Shown: positions 36,284 to 45,067 of the stretch, in pieces
How positions within the stretch are numbered: the first letter of the stretch is position 1
Layout: each line of letters begins with the position of its first letter
From: Hyphomicrobiales bacterium
Lineage (GTDB): Bacteria > Pseudomonadota > Alphaproteobacteria > Rhizobiales > Rhizobiaceae
Direction: 5' to 3'
NCBI GenBank assembly: GCA_900470805.1
Contig: UCCA01000015.1
Span: 62,001 to 126,000, forward strand
Length of the DNA: 64,000 bases
Notes under the pieces: generated by a model
The model's database searches: none
Told to the model about the DNA's origin: nothing
What the model saw: only the letters and a program-made list of their open reading frames with translations
Position numbers and translations under genes: made by a program

Positions 36284-37396
36284 TCAGGCAGAAAGCGCCT
36301 TAAACTCGGAAAGGATGGCCTCGCCCATTTCGACCGTGCCGACCTTGCGGGCGCCATCGGCCATGATGTCGGCGGTGCGGATACCCTTGTCGAGCACGTT
36401 GGCGATCGCCTTCTCGAGGTTGTCGGCGTCCTTGACCATGTTGAACGAGTAACGCAGGCACATGGCGAAGGAGGCAATCATGGCGATCGGATTGGCAATG
36501 CCCTGGCCGGCGATATCGGGCGCCGAGCCGTGCACCGGCTCGTAGAGCGCCTTGCGCTTGCCGGTCTTGCCGTCAGGCGCGCCGAGCGAGGCCGACGGCA
36601 GCATGCCGAGCGAGCCGGTCAGCATGGCCGCAACATCGGACAGCATGTCGCCGAATAGGTTGTCGGTGACAATGACGTCGAACTGCTTCGGCGCCCGCAC
36701 CAGCTGCATGCCCCCGGCGTCGGCCAGCATGTGCTCGAGTTTGACGTCCGAATACTTGTCCTTGTGGATGGCGGTAACCACCTGGTTCCACAGCACACCC
36801 GACTTCATGACGTTGCGCTTTTCCATCGAGCAGACGCGATTGCCACGGGTACGAGCCATTTCGAAGGCGACGGCGGAGATCCGCTCGATTTCGTAGGTGT
36901 CGTAAACCTGCGTGTCGATGGCGCGCTTCTGGCCGTTGCCAAGATCGGTGATCGTCTTCGGTTCGCCGAAATAGACGCCGCCGGTGAGTTCGCGGATGAT
37001 CAGGATGTCGAGGCCTTCGACCAGCTCGGGCTTGAGCGACGAGGCATTGGCCAGCGCCGGATAGCAGATGGCCGGGCGCAGGTTTGCGAAGAGCTCCAGA
37101 TCCTTGCGCAGGCGCAGCAGGCCGGCTTCCGGGCGCACCTCATAGGCGACGTCGTCCCATTTCGGTCCGCCAACGGCGCCGAACAGGACCGCATCGGCGG
37201 CCAGCGCCTTCTGCATGTCGGCTTCGGAGATTGCCGCGCCATGCGCGTCGTAGGCGCTGCCACCGACCAGACCTTCATCGGTGGTGAAGCCCGCGGACAT
37301 CTCCTCGTTCATGAAGGCGATGATCTTGCGGACCTCGCCCATGGCCTCGGGACCGATGCCGTCACCTGGCAGCAGGAAAAGATTGCGCGTCGTCAT
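36284..37396 (-). CDS. leuB: 3-isopropylmalate dehydrogenase
   Basis: A 370-residue NAD-dependent decarboxylating dehydrogenase that makes 2-ketoisocaproate in leucine synthesis. Signatures are [26 protein letters not shown] (substrate Arg residues), [10 protein letters not shown], the catalytic Tyr region [15 protein letters not shown], and the metal Asp residues in [14 protein letters not shown]. Length is typical. leuD lies about 2 kb away on the same strand, separated by a dehydratase and a toxin-antitoxin pair, so the two are not one operon. Confidence 0.97.
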   Translation of the reverse strand: MTTRNLFLLPGDGIGPEAMGEVRKIIAFMNEEMSAGFTTDEGLVGGSAYDAHGAAISEADMQKALAADAVLFGAVGGPKWDDVAYEVRPEAGLLRLRKDLELFANLRPAICYPALANASSLKPELVEGLDILIIRELTGGVYFGEPKTITDLGNGQKRAIDTQVYDTYEIERISAVAFEMARTRGNRVCSMEKRNVMKSGVLWNQVVTAIHKDKYSDVKLEHMLADAGGMQLVRAPKQFDVIVTDNLFGDMLSDVAAMLTGSLGMLPSASLGAPDGKTGKRKALYEPVHGSAPDIAGQGIANPIAMIASFAMCLRYSFNMVKDADNLEKAIANVLDKGIRTADIMADGARKVGTVEMGEAILSEFKALSA

Positions 37397-37583
37397 GGAA
37401 ACCCTCCGGGAAAAACAAGTTGCGGCTTATTAGACCCCGGCAGCAGGCATTTCAAGCGAGCAACAGGCCGATTCGGTACGGTTGGCGACCCCAGTGATCC
37501 GATCCACCCATGTTGACCGCCGGATATGACTGGGCAACAAGGAGGCATCGTGATCCCGTCCCGCACACGCTTTGGAAACCGCC

Positions 37584-38516
37584 ATGCCCGCCACGCCTCT
37601 GCATCTCGACACACCGCTCTTCCGCACCCAGGAAAGCTACAGCGCCAGCAATAGGCCGCTCTGGCTGAAGCTCGATGCGTTGCAGCCGGCGGGCAGCTTC
37701 AAGCTGCGCGGCGTCGGCCGGTTGTGCCAGCATGAGGTGGAGAACGGCGCCAAGGAAATATTCTGTGCTTCCGGCGGAAATGCCGGCATCGCCGCCGCCT
37801 ATGCCGGCCGTGCACTCGGTATCCCCGTTACCATCGTCGTTCCTGAAACGACCGCCGAAGACGTCCGGCAGTCGATCACAGCCACCGGGGCAACCGTCCT
37901 CGTCCACGGCGCCGTCTTCGACGAGGCCAATACGCATGCCGTCGAACTCGCCAAGTTCCGCAAGGCCGCTTACGTACACCCATTCGACCACCCGCTGCTC
38001 TGGGAGGGTCACGGTACGCTGATCGATGAAGTTGTCGCCAAGGGTGCCGAATTCGACTGCGTCATCGCCAGCGTTGGCGGTGGCGGCCTGCTAGCCGGCA
38101 TCGTCGCCGGCCTGAAGCGCAACGGCCTGAACGACGTGCCTGTTATCGCCGTCGAAACCGAAGGCGCCGCCTCGTTCCACGCCAGCCTCAAGGCCGGCGA
38201 GCGCATCACTTTGCCCGCCATCACCTCGATCGCCAATTCGCTGGGCGCCCGCCAGGTGGCCCAGCATGTCTTCGATTTGCCGACACAGCATCCAATCGAA
38301 AGCGTCACGGTAACGGATGCACAGGCCGTCGCCGCCTGCCTGAAATTTTCCGATGCCTACCGCATCCTCGTCGAACCCGCCTGCGGCGCAGCCCTTGCCG
38401 TGGCCGACACCCATCCCGATCTCCTCGGCCGCTTCAACAGCCCGCTGATCGAAGTCTGCGGCGGCATCGGCGTGTCGCTGGAAAAGCTGAAGGTGTGGAG
38501 AGAGCGGCTTCTCTGA
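37584..38516 (+). CDS. PLP-dependent threonine/serine dehydratase-like enzyme
   Basis: A 310-residue fold-type II PLP enzyme. The Schiff-base Lys is in AGSFKLRG (about residue 40), the phosphate loop is SGGNAGIA followed later by SVGGGGLLAG, and the C-terminal PLP ring contact region is in IEVCGGIGVS. Length and motifs fit catabolic serine or threonine dehydratases without an ACT domain. ATG 37584 has only a weak GGAA ahead. A much better site, AAGGAGG (37539-37545), instead points to GTG 37550 in another frame. Confidence 0.85.
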   Translation: MPATPLHLDTPLFRTQESYSASNRPLWLKLDALQPAGSFKLRGVGRLCQHEVENGAKEIFCASGGNAGIAAAYAGRALGIPVTIVVPETTAEDVRQSITATGATVLVHGAVFDEANTHAVELAKFRKAAYVHPFDHPLLWEGHGTLIDEVVAKGAEFDCVIASVGGGGLLAGIVAGLKRNGLNDVPVIAVETEGAASFHASLKAGERITLPAITSIANSLGARQVAQHVFDLPTQHPIESVTVTDAQAVAACLKFSDAYRILVEPACGAALAVADTHPDLLGRFNSPLIEVCGGIGVSLEKLKVWRERLL

Positions 38517-38559
38517 TGCAATCGCAGCGACATCCCGGCCTGATGCCATGTCGCGCAGA

Positions 38560-38885
38560 CTAAGGTTTTAGCGCATCGTCGCCGTCCGAAACATCCCGTA
38601 ATTCGTCAGGCGCCAGTGCATCTTTTTGGCGCCCATCCCGGATCGCCGCGATTCGATCGTGCCATGCCGCTCGCGGGTCGTGAGAACCAGTGGCGGCATG
38701 CTGACCTTTCTCGTTCCCTCAAGAATGCCTTTTTCGGTCATCCGCGGAAATGACGAGAGCAGCGCCTTGGTTTTCTCAAGTCGATCGATAAGCCGTCTCG
38801 CCGCGTCAGGGTTTACGTCCGCGAGTTCCGCGACCCGCGTCAGAAACCAGCGCTCCGCGCTTTTCGAAAGGCGGACGGGCGGCAC
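38560..38885 (-). pseudogene. ParE/RelE-type toxin with a C-terminal frameshift
   Basis: Begins at GTG 38885, overlapping the antitoxin stop (TAGTG). The first 78 codons read as a ParE/RelE toxin (RLSKSAERWFLTRVAELAD, then GTRKVSMPPLVLTTRERHGTIE). As written, the frame then gives an atypical tail and stops at 38568. Shifting the frame at about 38650 restores the family ending AAIRDGRQKDALAPDELRD and runs to a TAG at 38560-38562. So one base is missing or two are extra near 38650-38653. The lost tail carries residues needed by this toxin group, so the toxin is probably inactive unless the indel is a sequencing error. Confidence 0.75.
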
Positions 38886-39160
38886 TATACCGCCCGGCGG
38901 TGTCGACGATCAGCGGCCGCCACGATCATCCGGGCCTTTTCAAGCACATCGTCCAGATCGGCGCTCTCGCCGCGATCAAGCTCATCGAGACCTTGAGCAT
39001 CCCGAAGAACGTCAGACCCCTCATTTTCGAGATACTGCTTGAGTGCCTTGTGCATCACCCAGCTTCGATCGCGCTCCAGAATTTCGGCAATGAGGTCGTA
39101 TGTGGTGACGAGATCCGTCGGCAATCTCAAGGAAACCTGCGATTTCTCTGGGCCGGGCAT
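38885..39160 (-). CDS. Ribbon-helix-helix antitoxin
   Basis: A 91-residue protein with an N-terminal ribbon-helix-helix fold (QVSLRLPTDLVTTYDLIAEILERDRSWVMHKALKQYL) and an acidic C-terminal arm (GESADLDDVLEKARMIV) that would wrap the toxin. CopG/ParD-like; such antitoxins repress their own operon. It is the first gene of the pair and ends in a one-base overlap with the toxin start. It appears intact while its partner is frameshifted, so it may now be a free regulator or in decay. Confidence 0.8.
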   Translation of the reverse strand: MPGPEKSQVSLRLPTDLVTTYDLIAEILERDRSWVMHKALKQYLENEGSDVLRDAQGLDELDRGESADLDDVLEKARMIVAAADRRHRRAV

Positions 39161-39230
39161 AAAAACCTCCGGACTTCATTGGGATACAACGTAACCCAGT
39201 GGACCACGAAATCAAAGCGGATCGCAGCCA

Positions 39231-39260
39231 AAGAAAAAGCCGGGCGAAATCCCGGCTTTC
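39231..39260 (-). terminator. Rho-independent terminator of leuD
   Basis: On the minus strand, AAAGCCGGG pairs with CCCGGCTTT over ATTTCG, then TTC and TTT. About 25 bases after the leuD stop. Confidence 0.85.
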
Positions 39261-39285
39261 AAGCATTCGGACGACAGTGATGCGC

Positions 39286-39894
39286 TTACGCGGCCCAGGG
39301 ATGCGAGGCGGCGTTGGCCTTTTCGAAGCTGTCGATTTCCTTGCCCTTTTCCATCGTCAGGCCGATGTCGTCGAGGCCGTTCAGCATGCAGTGACGCTTG
39401 AACGCGTCGAGATCGAACTTGATCGTGCCGCCGTCCGGACCGGTGATCTCGAGGTTTTCCAGATCGATCGTCAGGATGGCGTTGGAGCCGCGCGAGGCGT
39501 CGTCCAGCAGCTTTTCCAGATTTTCCGGGCTGACCATGATCGGCAGGATGCCGTTCTTGAAACAGTTGTTGTAGAAAATATCAGCGAAGCTGGTGGAGAT
39601 GACGCAGCGGATGCCGAAGTCGAGAAGCGCCCACGGCGCATGTTCTCGCGAGGATCCGCAGCCGAAATTGTCGCCGGCCACGAGGATCTTGGCGTTCTGG
39701 TAGGCTGGCTTGTTGAGGACGAAATCCTCGTTCGGCGTGCCGTCTTCATTGTAGCGGGCTTCGGCGAAGAGACCCTTGCCGAGGCCGGTGCGCTTGATCG
39801 TCTTCAGGTAATCCTTCGGAATGATCATGTCGGTGTCGATATTAACGACCGGCAGAGGAGCGGCGACGCCCGTCAGCTTCGTGAATTTTTCCAT
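39286..39894 (-). CDS. leuD: 3-isopropylmalate dehydratase small subunit
   Basis: A 202-residue aconitase swivel-domain protein that, with the large subunit LeuC, isomerises 2- to 3-isopropylmalate. Signatures are the N-terminus [49 protein letters not shown] and [10 protein letters not shown]. leuC is not in the window, as in other rhizobia where leuC and leuD are apart. Confidence 0.97.
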   Translation of the reverse strand: MEKFTKLTGVAAPLPVVNIDTDMIIPKDYLKTIKRTGLGKGLFAEARYNEDGTPNEDFVLNKPAYQNAKILVAGDNFGCGSSREHAPWALLDFGIRCVISTSFADIFYNNCFKNGILPIMVSPENLEKLLDDASRGSNAILTIDLENLEITGPDGGTIKFDLDAFKRHCMLNGLDDIGLTMEKGKEIDSFEKANAASHPWAA

Positions 39895-40000
39895 GGCCTG
39901 GCCTCCAAGTTCGGCAGAGAAACTATGTTGATCAGCGTTTAGTCCAGTTTCCCGGCAAAATGAAGGGGAATCTCAGCAGAGCCGCCGTTCCCGCCGTGAC

Positions 40001-40429
40001 TTACGCTTTGGCAGGTTCGTTCATCGCCCACAGCACGCCGAACGGGTCGCGTAGCTGACCGTAGCGATCGCCCCAGAACATCCGTTCGACCGGCATGACC
40101 ACCTCGACGCCCGCTGCCACCGCCCGCTCCCACCAGCTATCGATATCATCGACCACCAGCTGCAGCGAAAAGCCCTGATGCGCCTTGAAGGGATGCCCGT
40201 GCTCGGGATAGGCGTCGCTCAGCATCAGCGAACTGCCGTTGATGTAGAGATGCACATGCATCGTGCGCCCCTGCTCATCGGGTGGAACGACGAAAGCCTG
40301 TTCGGCGCCGAACGCCCGGATGTAGAATTCGGCAGCCTTCATGGCGCCATCGACGGTGATATAAGGCAAGAGCCCGTTCTTCACCGGCGGCATGGTCATC
40401 GGGTTGTTCTGCGTTTCGGTCTCCATCAT
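40001..40429 (-). CDS. VOC superfamily (PhnB-like) protein
   Basis: A 142-residue glyoxalase/bleomycin-resistance fold protein of the PhnB-like subgroup (LLPYITVDGAMKAAEFYIRAFGAEQ, then SLQLVVDDIDSWWERAVAAGVEVVMPVERMFWGDRYGQLRDPFGVLWAM). Two beta-alpha-beta-beta-beta units form a metal or ligand cup; the His in HVHLYING and the Asp/Glu positions are plausible ligands. GGAGG lies just before the chosen ATG. Function unknown; most such proteins have no assigned substrate. Confidence 0.8.
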   Translation of the reverse strand: MMETETQNNPMTMPPVKNGLLPYITVDGAMKAAEFYIRAFGAEQAFVVPPDEQGRTMHVHLYINGSSLMLSDAYPEHGHPFKAHQGFSLQLVVDDIDSWWERAVAAGVEVVMPVERMFWGDRYGQLRDPFGVLWAMNEPAKA

Positions 40430-40548
40430 GTCCTCCATTCGCTTGATTGAAAAAGCAGGCAGAAGCCTTGCTGCATCAAAGACGCGGGAGCACCGATCGA
40501 GCCGACAGCCTCGGGAAAATTAATACGGGATGAGACAGCGCGCGACGA

Positions 40549-40791
40549 TCAAAGATCGATGATCGTGCCGCGTCCGTCGTTCCAGATGCGCATGGTCTCG
40601 CCGGAACGTGTCCTGGACTTCGCCCGGGCGCAGACCGGCGCCGCCTTCATCTTCAGCGAAAGCGCGCGACCGACCATCAGCACCGTGAGAATGGCGCCGA
40701 CGGCGAGCGTCACCGAGAAGGTGAAGAGCGCCAGTGCTGCAAATGCGGTGATGCCTGCAAGCAAGAGGAAGACGGAACGGATATTCTGCAT
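40549..40791 (-). CDS. Small membrane protein of unknown function
   Basis: 80 residues. Two closely spaced hydrophobic segments (VFLLLAGITAFAALALFTF and TLAVGAILTVLMVGRAL) precede a basic tail ending MRIWNDGRGTIIDL. GAAAGG lies upstream of the ATG. The tail motif W-N-D-G-R-G-T-I-I-D-L looks conserved rather than random. No family recognised. Confidence 0.65.
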   Translation of the reverse strand: MQNIRSVFLLLAGITAFAALALFTFSVTLAVGAILTVLMVGRALSLKMKAAPVCARAKSRTRSGETMRIWNDGRGTIIDL

Positions 40792-40903
40792 GGGTTTGAA
40801 ACCTTTCTAGGAAAGGAATGTGGTCCTTCGTCTTTCTCTCTGCAAGGTAAGCATGGCTTTTTGTTGTCTTGCCACCCGTCACAAAGCTTGGCACACAGTC
40901 GTG

Positions 40904-41827
40904 ATGAGCCAAAGTCCTCTCACCCGTTCGATGAACCTGCGCCGCTCGGTGCTCAGCGTTCCCGCGATCAACCAGCGCGCGCTCGACAAGACCCATCTTA
41001 TCGACTGCGACGCTGTCATCTTCGACCTCGAGGATTCGGTGGCGCCGGAGAAGAAGGCCGAAGCCCGCGAAAATCTGAAGGCCTTTTTTGCCGCCAGGCC
41101 GCTCATCGGCAAGGAACGCATCATCCGCATCAACGGCCTTTCCAGCAACTGGGGCCGCGCCGACATGGAGCTGGTCAAGGCACTGGAGCCGGATGCCGTG
41201 CTGCTGCCCAAGGTCGACGAACCGCAGGATGTCATGTCGGTCAGTGACCTGCTCGCCGACGAGGATGCGCCCGATAGCCTGCGCATCTGGGCGATGATCG
41301 AAACACCGCGCGGCATCCTCAACGCCGCCGCCATCGCCGAAGCCGGACGCACGGCAGGCTCGAGGCTCGATTGCTTCGTTGTCGGTCTCAACGACCTGCG
41401 CAAGGAAACCGGCGTACTGCCGCAGCCCGGCCGCGCCTATCTCGTGCCCTGGCTGATGCAGGTGATCCTTGCCGTGCGCGCCTATGGTCTTGAGGCAATC
41501 GACAGCGTCTTCAACGATTTCAAGGATACGGATGGATTCGAGGCCGAATGCGCGCAGGCCCGCGCCATGGGCTTTGACGGCAAGATGCTGATCCACCCCG
41601 GCCAGATCGACGCTGCCAACCGGCATTTCGGCCCGGATGCCGCAGCCATTGCCGAGGCTGAGATGGTGATATCAGCCTTCTCCGACCCCGCCACCGAGGG
41701 GCTCAACGTCATCAATGTCGGCGGCCGGATGATCGAGCGGCTGCACCTTGTCCAGGCGCAAAGTCTGGTTCATAAAGCCCGTCTGATTGCAGAACGCAAC
41801 AACATGAATTGCCAAGAGACGAACTGA
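40904..41827 (+). CDS. HpcH/HpaI aldolase, CitE-like lyase
   Basis: A 307-residue CitE-type TIM-barrel enzyme. Signatures are LRRSVLSVPAIN, the metal and CoA region DAVIFDLEDSVAPEKKAEAR, RINGLSSNWGRADM, LLPKVDEPQDV, IETPRGILNAAAIA, and GFDGKMLIHPGQID. Relatives cleave citramalyl-, malyl- or citryl-CoA. No citrate lyase alpha or gamma subunits are nearby, so it is likely a stand-alone malyl- or citramalyl-CoA lyase type. ATG 40904 was chosen because the upstream extension has no family match. A DUF1737 gene follows within 12 bases. Confidence 0.83.
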   Translation: MSQSPLTRSMNLRRSVLSVPAINQRALDKTHLIDCDAVIFDLEDSVAPEKKAEARENLKAFFAARPLIGKERIIRINGLSSNWGRADMELVKALEPDAVLLPKVDEPQDVMSVSDLLADEDAPDSLRIWAMIETPRGILNAAAIAEAGRTAGSRLDCFVVGLNDLRKETGVLPQPGRAYLVPWLMQVILAVRAYGLEAIDSVFNDFKDTDGFEAECAQARAMGFDGKMLIHPGQIDAANRHFGPDAAAIAEAEMVISAFSDPATEGLNVINVGGRMIERLHLVQAQSLVHKARLIAERNNMNCQETN

Positions 41828-41838
41828 AAGACGATCCG

Positions 41839-42045
41839 ATGAAGCTCTATCGCCTTCTGACCGGCCAGGACGATGCCGCCTTTTGCCACCGCGTCACCGA
41901 CGCCCTTAACAAGGGCTGGTCGCTGAACGGATCGCCGGCCATGACCTTCAATTCGCAGACCGGTCAGGTGATGTGCGCCCAGGCGATCGTCAAGCACGTC
42001 GAGGGCAAGGATTATCACCCCGACATGAAGCTCTCCGAGCAGTAA
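41839..42045 (+). CDS. DUF1737 small protein
   Basis: 68 residues matching the DUF1737 pattern (MKLYRLLTGQDDAAFCHRVTDALNKGWSLNGSP, then QVMCAQAIVKHVEGKDY). Members are short, with a single beta-sheet domain and no known function. It lies 11 bases after the CitE-like gene and is probably co-transcribed. Confidence 0.82.
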   Translation: MKLYRLLTGQDDAAFCHRVTDALNKGWSLNGSPAMTFNSQTGQVMCAQAIVKHVEGKDYHPDMKLSEQ

Positions 42046-42058
42046 AAGCCCAAAGCGT

Positions 42059-42496
42059 TTACCGCTCGGCGGCTTCCTCGGCGCTGGCCTCGATCCGTTC
42101 CATATCGTCGTCGCTGAGGCCGAAATGGTGCCCGATTTCGTGGATCAGCACATGGGTGATGATGTCACCCAGCGTCTCGTCGTTCTCCGCCCAGTAATCG
42201 AGGATCGGCCGGCGATAGAGGCGGATGCGGTTCGGCAACTCGCCGGTTTCCATGCTGAAACGCTCGGATATCCCGCGACCTTCGAACAGGCCGAGCAGAT
42301 CGAACGGCGTTTCCAGCGCCATGTCCTCGAACACGTCGTCATCGGGAAAATCTTCGATCTCGATCGTCAGGTTCGTGGTCAGCGCACGGAATTCTTCCGG
42401 CAGATGGCTGTAGGCTTCCATCGCCAGGGACTCGAACGTGCTGATGGTCGGAGCGTGACGATCCTGCCAATTATCGCTCTGGTCTATGCGAGCCAT
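42059..42496 (-). CDS. Zincin-like metallopeptidase family protein
   Basis: 145 residues with the zinc motif HEIGHHFGLSDDDM (about 118-131): the two His and Glu form HExxH and the following residues a short Met-turn-like end. N-terminal FESLAMEAYSHLPEEFRALTTNLTIEIEDFP matches the small bacterial metallopeptidase family with the minimal zincin fold. Protease activity is not shown for most members. Divergent from imuA, with the LexA site in between. Confidence 0.85.
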   Translation of the reverse strand: MARIDQSDNWQDRHAPTISTFESLAMEAYSHLPEEFRALTTNLTIEIEDFPDDDVFEDMALETPFDLLGLFEGRGISERFSMETGELPNRIRLYRRPILDYWAENDETLGDIITHVLIHEIGHHFGLSDDDMERIEASAEEAAER

Positions 42497-42622
42497 AAAA
42501 ATTCCCTTCCGTTGCGGCCCATATAGAACCTTTGCGCCGGATTTTCGAGAGCGGAATCAAAGGCAGGAATAAATTCACAGGAATTGCCTGTTGACTCCTG
42601 AGGCGACCTCGGGAATCTATAA

Positions 42623-42637
42623 GAACATAACAGGAAC
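42623..42637 (+). promoter_or_regulatory. LexA (SOS) box of the imuA-imuB-dnaE2 operon
   Basis: GAAC-ATAACAG-GAAC, an exact GAAC-N7-GAAC site as used by alphaproteobacterial LexA. It lies 23 bases before the imuA ATG and would overlap the promoter. Confidence 0.9.
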
Positions 42638-42660
42638 ATTAGACATGTGGAGTGAACGTC

Positions 42661-43611
42661 ATGGCACAGTCCGCCGTGACGCGCGAGCGGCTTTTTGCGC
42701 TCCGCGAAACCATTGCAAAGCTTGAAGGAAAATCCGCGCCCACCTTGGCGGCGGCGGCAAGCGAAGCATTGGCTGAAGCCGGTTTGGAAGCCGAAAAGAC
42801 CGAGAACGCCCTTCGCTTACCGCTTGGCATAGCAGCGATCGACGACGCCATGGAAGGCGGCGTGCCGCTTGACGGACTGACCGAAATCCGCACGAAACTG
42901 CTGCGCAATGCCGGCGCAAGCAGCGGCTTCGTGCTGGCACTTTCGGCCATGCTGCAACGGCAGGACGAGGAGAGCGGGCAACCGCCGCTGCCGGTGCTGT
43001 GGATATCAGACACGGTCGCCTCGATGGAAGCAGGGCGCCCCTATGCCGTTGGCCTGCGGGACTTTGGTCTGAAGCCAAGGCTGTTCCTGCACGCATCCCC
43101 GCGCAAGCTGGAGGATGCCCTGTGGCTGGCGGAAACGGCCGTCGAAAGCGGCGTCTTTCCGGCCACCATCCTTGAGGTGCGCGGCAACCCGAAACCGTTC
43201 GGCCTCACCGAGAGCCGGCGTCTCAATCTGCGGGCCAAGGCCTCCGGCCGCCCGCTTTTCCTGTTGCGGCAATCGGGAGAGGAAGAGGCCAGCAGCGCCA
43301 TCTTCCGCTTCCTTGCCGAACCCGCGCCGGCTCAGGCGCGGCCTTTGCCTGACGGTTCGATGCTGGGCGGCAGCATCGGCAATCCTGTCTTTCGCCTCAC
43401 CCTGGAGAAGAGCCGCAATCCGGCTCCGCTCTCCCTGCTACTGGAGTGGAATCCCCATGACCGCCGGTTTCTCCCTGTCCGCCCATCAGCCGACACTCGC
43501 TTTCCAGACCAGCGCGCAGCGCATTCTGGCGCTGAGCTTCCCGCATCTCTCGACCGACCGGATCGCACGGAAGAAGTGGGGTCTCTCCTGGCGTTTGCAC
43601 GCTCGTCCTGA
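42661..43611 (+). CDS. imuA: ImuA, SOS mutagenesis cassette protein
   Basis: A 316-residue RecA-like-fold protein of the alphaproteobacterial ImuA type (LRLPLGIAAIDDAMEGGVPLDGLTEIRT, then VLWISDTVASMEAGRPYAVGL, then LKPRLFLHASPRKLEDALWLAETAVESG). It works with ImuB and DnaE2 in error-prone repair, bridging to the recombinase. The ATG is 8 bases after GGAG. The gene starts right after a LexA box, and its end overlaps the chosen imuB start by 155 bases. Confidence 0.9.
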   Translation: MAQSAVTRERLFALRETIAKLEGKSAPTLAAAASEALAEAGLEAEKTENALRLPLGIAAIDDAMEGGVPLDGLTEIRTKLLRNAGASSGFVLALSAMLQRQDEESGQPPLPVLWISDTVASMEAGRPYAVGLRDFGLKPRLFLHASPRKLEDALWLAETAVESGVFPATILEVRGNPKPFGLTESRRLNLRAKASGRPLFLLRQSGEEEASSAIFRFLAEPAPAQARPLPDGSMLGGSIGNPVFRLTLEKSRNPAPLSLLLEWNPHDRRFLPVRPSADTRFPDQRAAHSGAELPASLDRPDRTEEVGSLLAFARSS

Positions 43612-45067
43612 ATCGCCGCCGATCGTCTGTTCCGGCCGTCATGCCAATGCCATGCGGCTGACGGCGCTCGACGAGGCAGCGGAAGCGATCAAGCTGCGCC
43701 GGAACATGGGTGTCGCCGAAGCCCGCGCCATCTATCCGACGATCGAGGTGATCGAGGAGGACCCCACGGCCGACCAGCGCTTTCTCGAAGGCATCGCCGA
43801 CTGGTGCGACCGCTACACGCCGCTGGTGGCGCTCGACGGCAGGGATGGACTGTTCCTCGACATCACCGGCTGCGCGCATCTGTTCGGTGGCGAAAAGGCG
43901 CTGCTCAAGGATATTCGTAAACGGCTCCTGCAGATGGGCCTCGATGTTCACGCCGCCATCACCTCGTCCCCCGGACTTTCCTGGGCGGTCAGCCGCTTCG
44001 GTGAGGGCGGCGTCATCGAGGCGGATGCCGCCGAGCGCATCGCCGCCCCGCTTCCCATCGCGGCGCTGCGCCTCGCGGAAGACACTATCGCCGCCCTCAC
44101 AAAGATGGGCCTGAAATATGTCGGCGACCTGATCGAGACACCGCGTGCGCCGCTCACGCGTCGTTTCGGCGCCAATGTGCTGCTGCGATTGGACCAGATC
44201 CTTGGCACCGACGAGGAGCCAATCTCGCCGCGCCTGCCCATCGCCAGCCTCTCGGCCGAGCGCCGTCTGATCGAACCCGTCGGTGCAGAAGAGGATATTC
44301 TCGAGCTCACCGGCCAGATCGCCACCGCCCTCAAGCCGTCGCTTGAAGCCCGCGGCGCCGGTGGCCGCATCTTCGAACTGGTGCTCTTTCGCGTCGATGG
44401 CCGGGTGTTTCGCATTTCCGCCGGTACGGCACGGCCGCTGCGGGAACCGAACCGCATCGCCGCCCTCTTCGCAGAGCGCCTGCAGGCCGTGCACGATGAT
44501 CTCGACGCCGGCTATGGATTCGAGATCCTGCGCCTGAACGTCCTGCGTCACGAGGTTTTCGATACGACTCAAGGCGATTTCGAAGGACACCAGCAGAAGG
44601 ATGCCTCGCTCGCCGTCTTCGTCGATCGTGTCTCCGCGAGGCTGGGTGCCAATTGCCTTCAGACGTTTCAACTTCGCGAAAGCCATGTGCCGGAAAGGGC
44701 GGTTCTGAGTATTCCTGCCATCGATGTTCTATCGTCGACAAAGATCGATCAACATACCCCTCCCCCTTCGCGCAGTGATCGGCCGGTGCGGCTCCTCGAG
44801 CACCCGGAGCCGATGGATGCATTTGCCATCGAGGTTCCGGATGGTGCGCCTGCCAATTTCCATTGGCGGCGCATGCGCCACCGCGTGATCAGGAGCGAGG
44901 GACCGGAGCGGCTTGCCATGGAATGGTGGATCGACGGATCGGATGCCGCCGCGCGCGATTATTTCCGCGTCGAGGACGATCAGGGCCATCGATTCTGGAT
45001 CTATCGTGAAGGCCTGTACGGTCGCGACGAGCAACAGAACTGGTACATGCATGGAATACTCGCATGA
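43457..45067 (+). CDS. imuB: ImuB, Y-family polymerase-like protein
   Basis: A 536-residue protein related to Y-family DNA polymerases but lacking the usual catalytic acidic residues. It acts as a hub that recruits DnaE2 to the sliding clamp. Recognisable parts are [57 protein letters not shown], the little-finger-like region, and a long C-terminal part. The start at 43457 is set by family length and lies inside imuA, so the two overlap in different frames. The stop overlaps the dnaE2 ATG (ATGA). Confidence 0.9.
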   Translation: MTAGFSLSAHQPTLAFQTSAQRILALSFPHLSTDRIARKKWGLSWRLHARPESPPIVCSGRHANAMRLTALDEAAEAIKLRRNMGVAEARAIYPTIEVIEEDPTADQRFLEGIADWCDRYTPLVALDGRDGLFLDITGCAHLFGGEKALLKDIRKRLLQMGLDVHAAITSSPGLSWAVSRFGEGGVIEADAAERIAAPLPIAALRLAEDTIAALTKMGLKYVGDLIETPRAPLTRRFGANVLLRLDQILGTDEEPISPRLPIASLSAERRLIEPVGAEEDILELTGQIATALKPSLEARGAGGRIFELVLFRVDGRVFRISAGTARPLREPNRIAALFAERLQAVHDDLDAGYGFEILRLNVLRHEVFDTTQGDFEGHQQKDASLAVFVDRVSARLGANCLQTFQLRESHVPERAVLSIPAIDVLSSTKIDQHTPPPSRSDRPVRLLEHPEPMDAFAIEVPDGAPANFHWRRMRHRVIRSEGPERLAMEWWIDGSDAAARDYFRVEDDQGHRFWIYREGLYGRDEQQNWYMHGILA

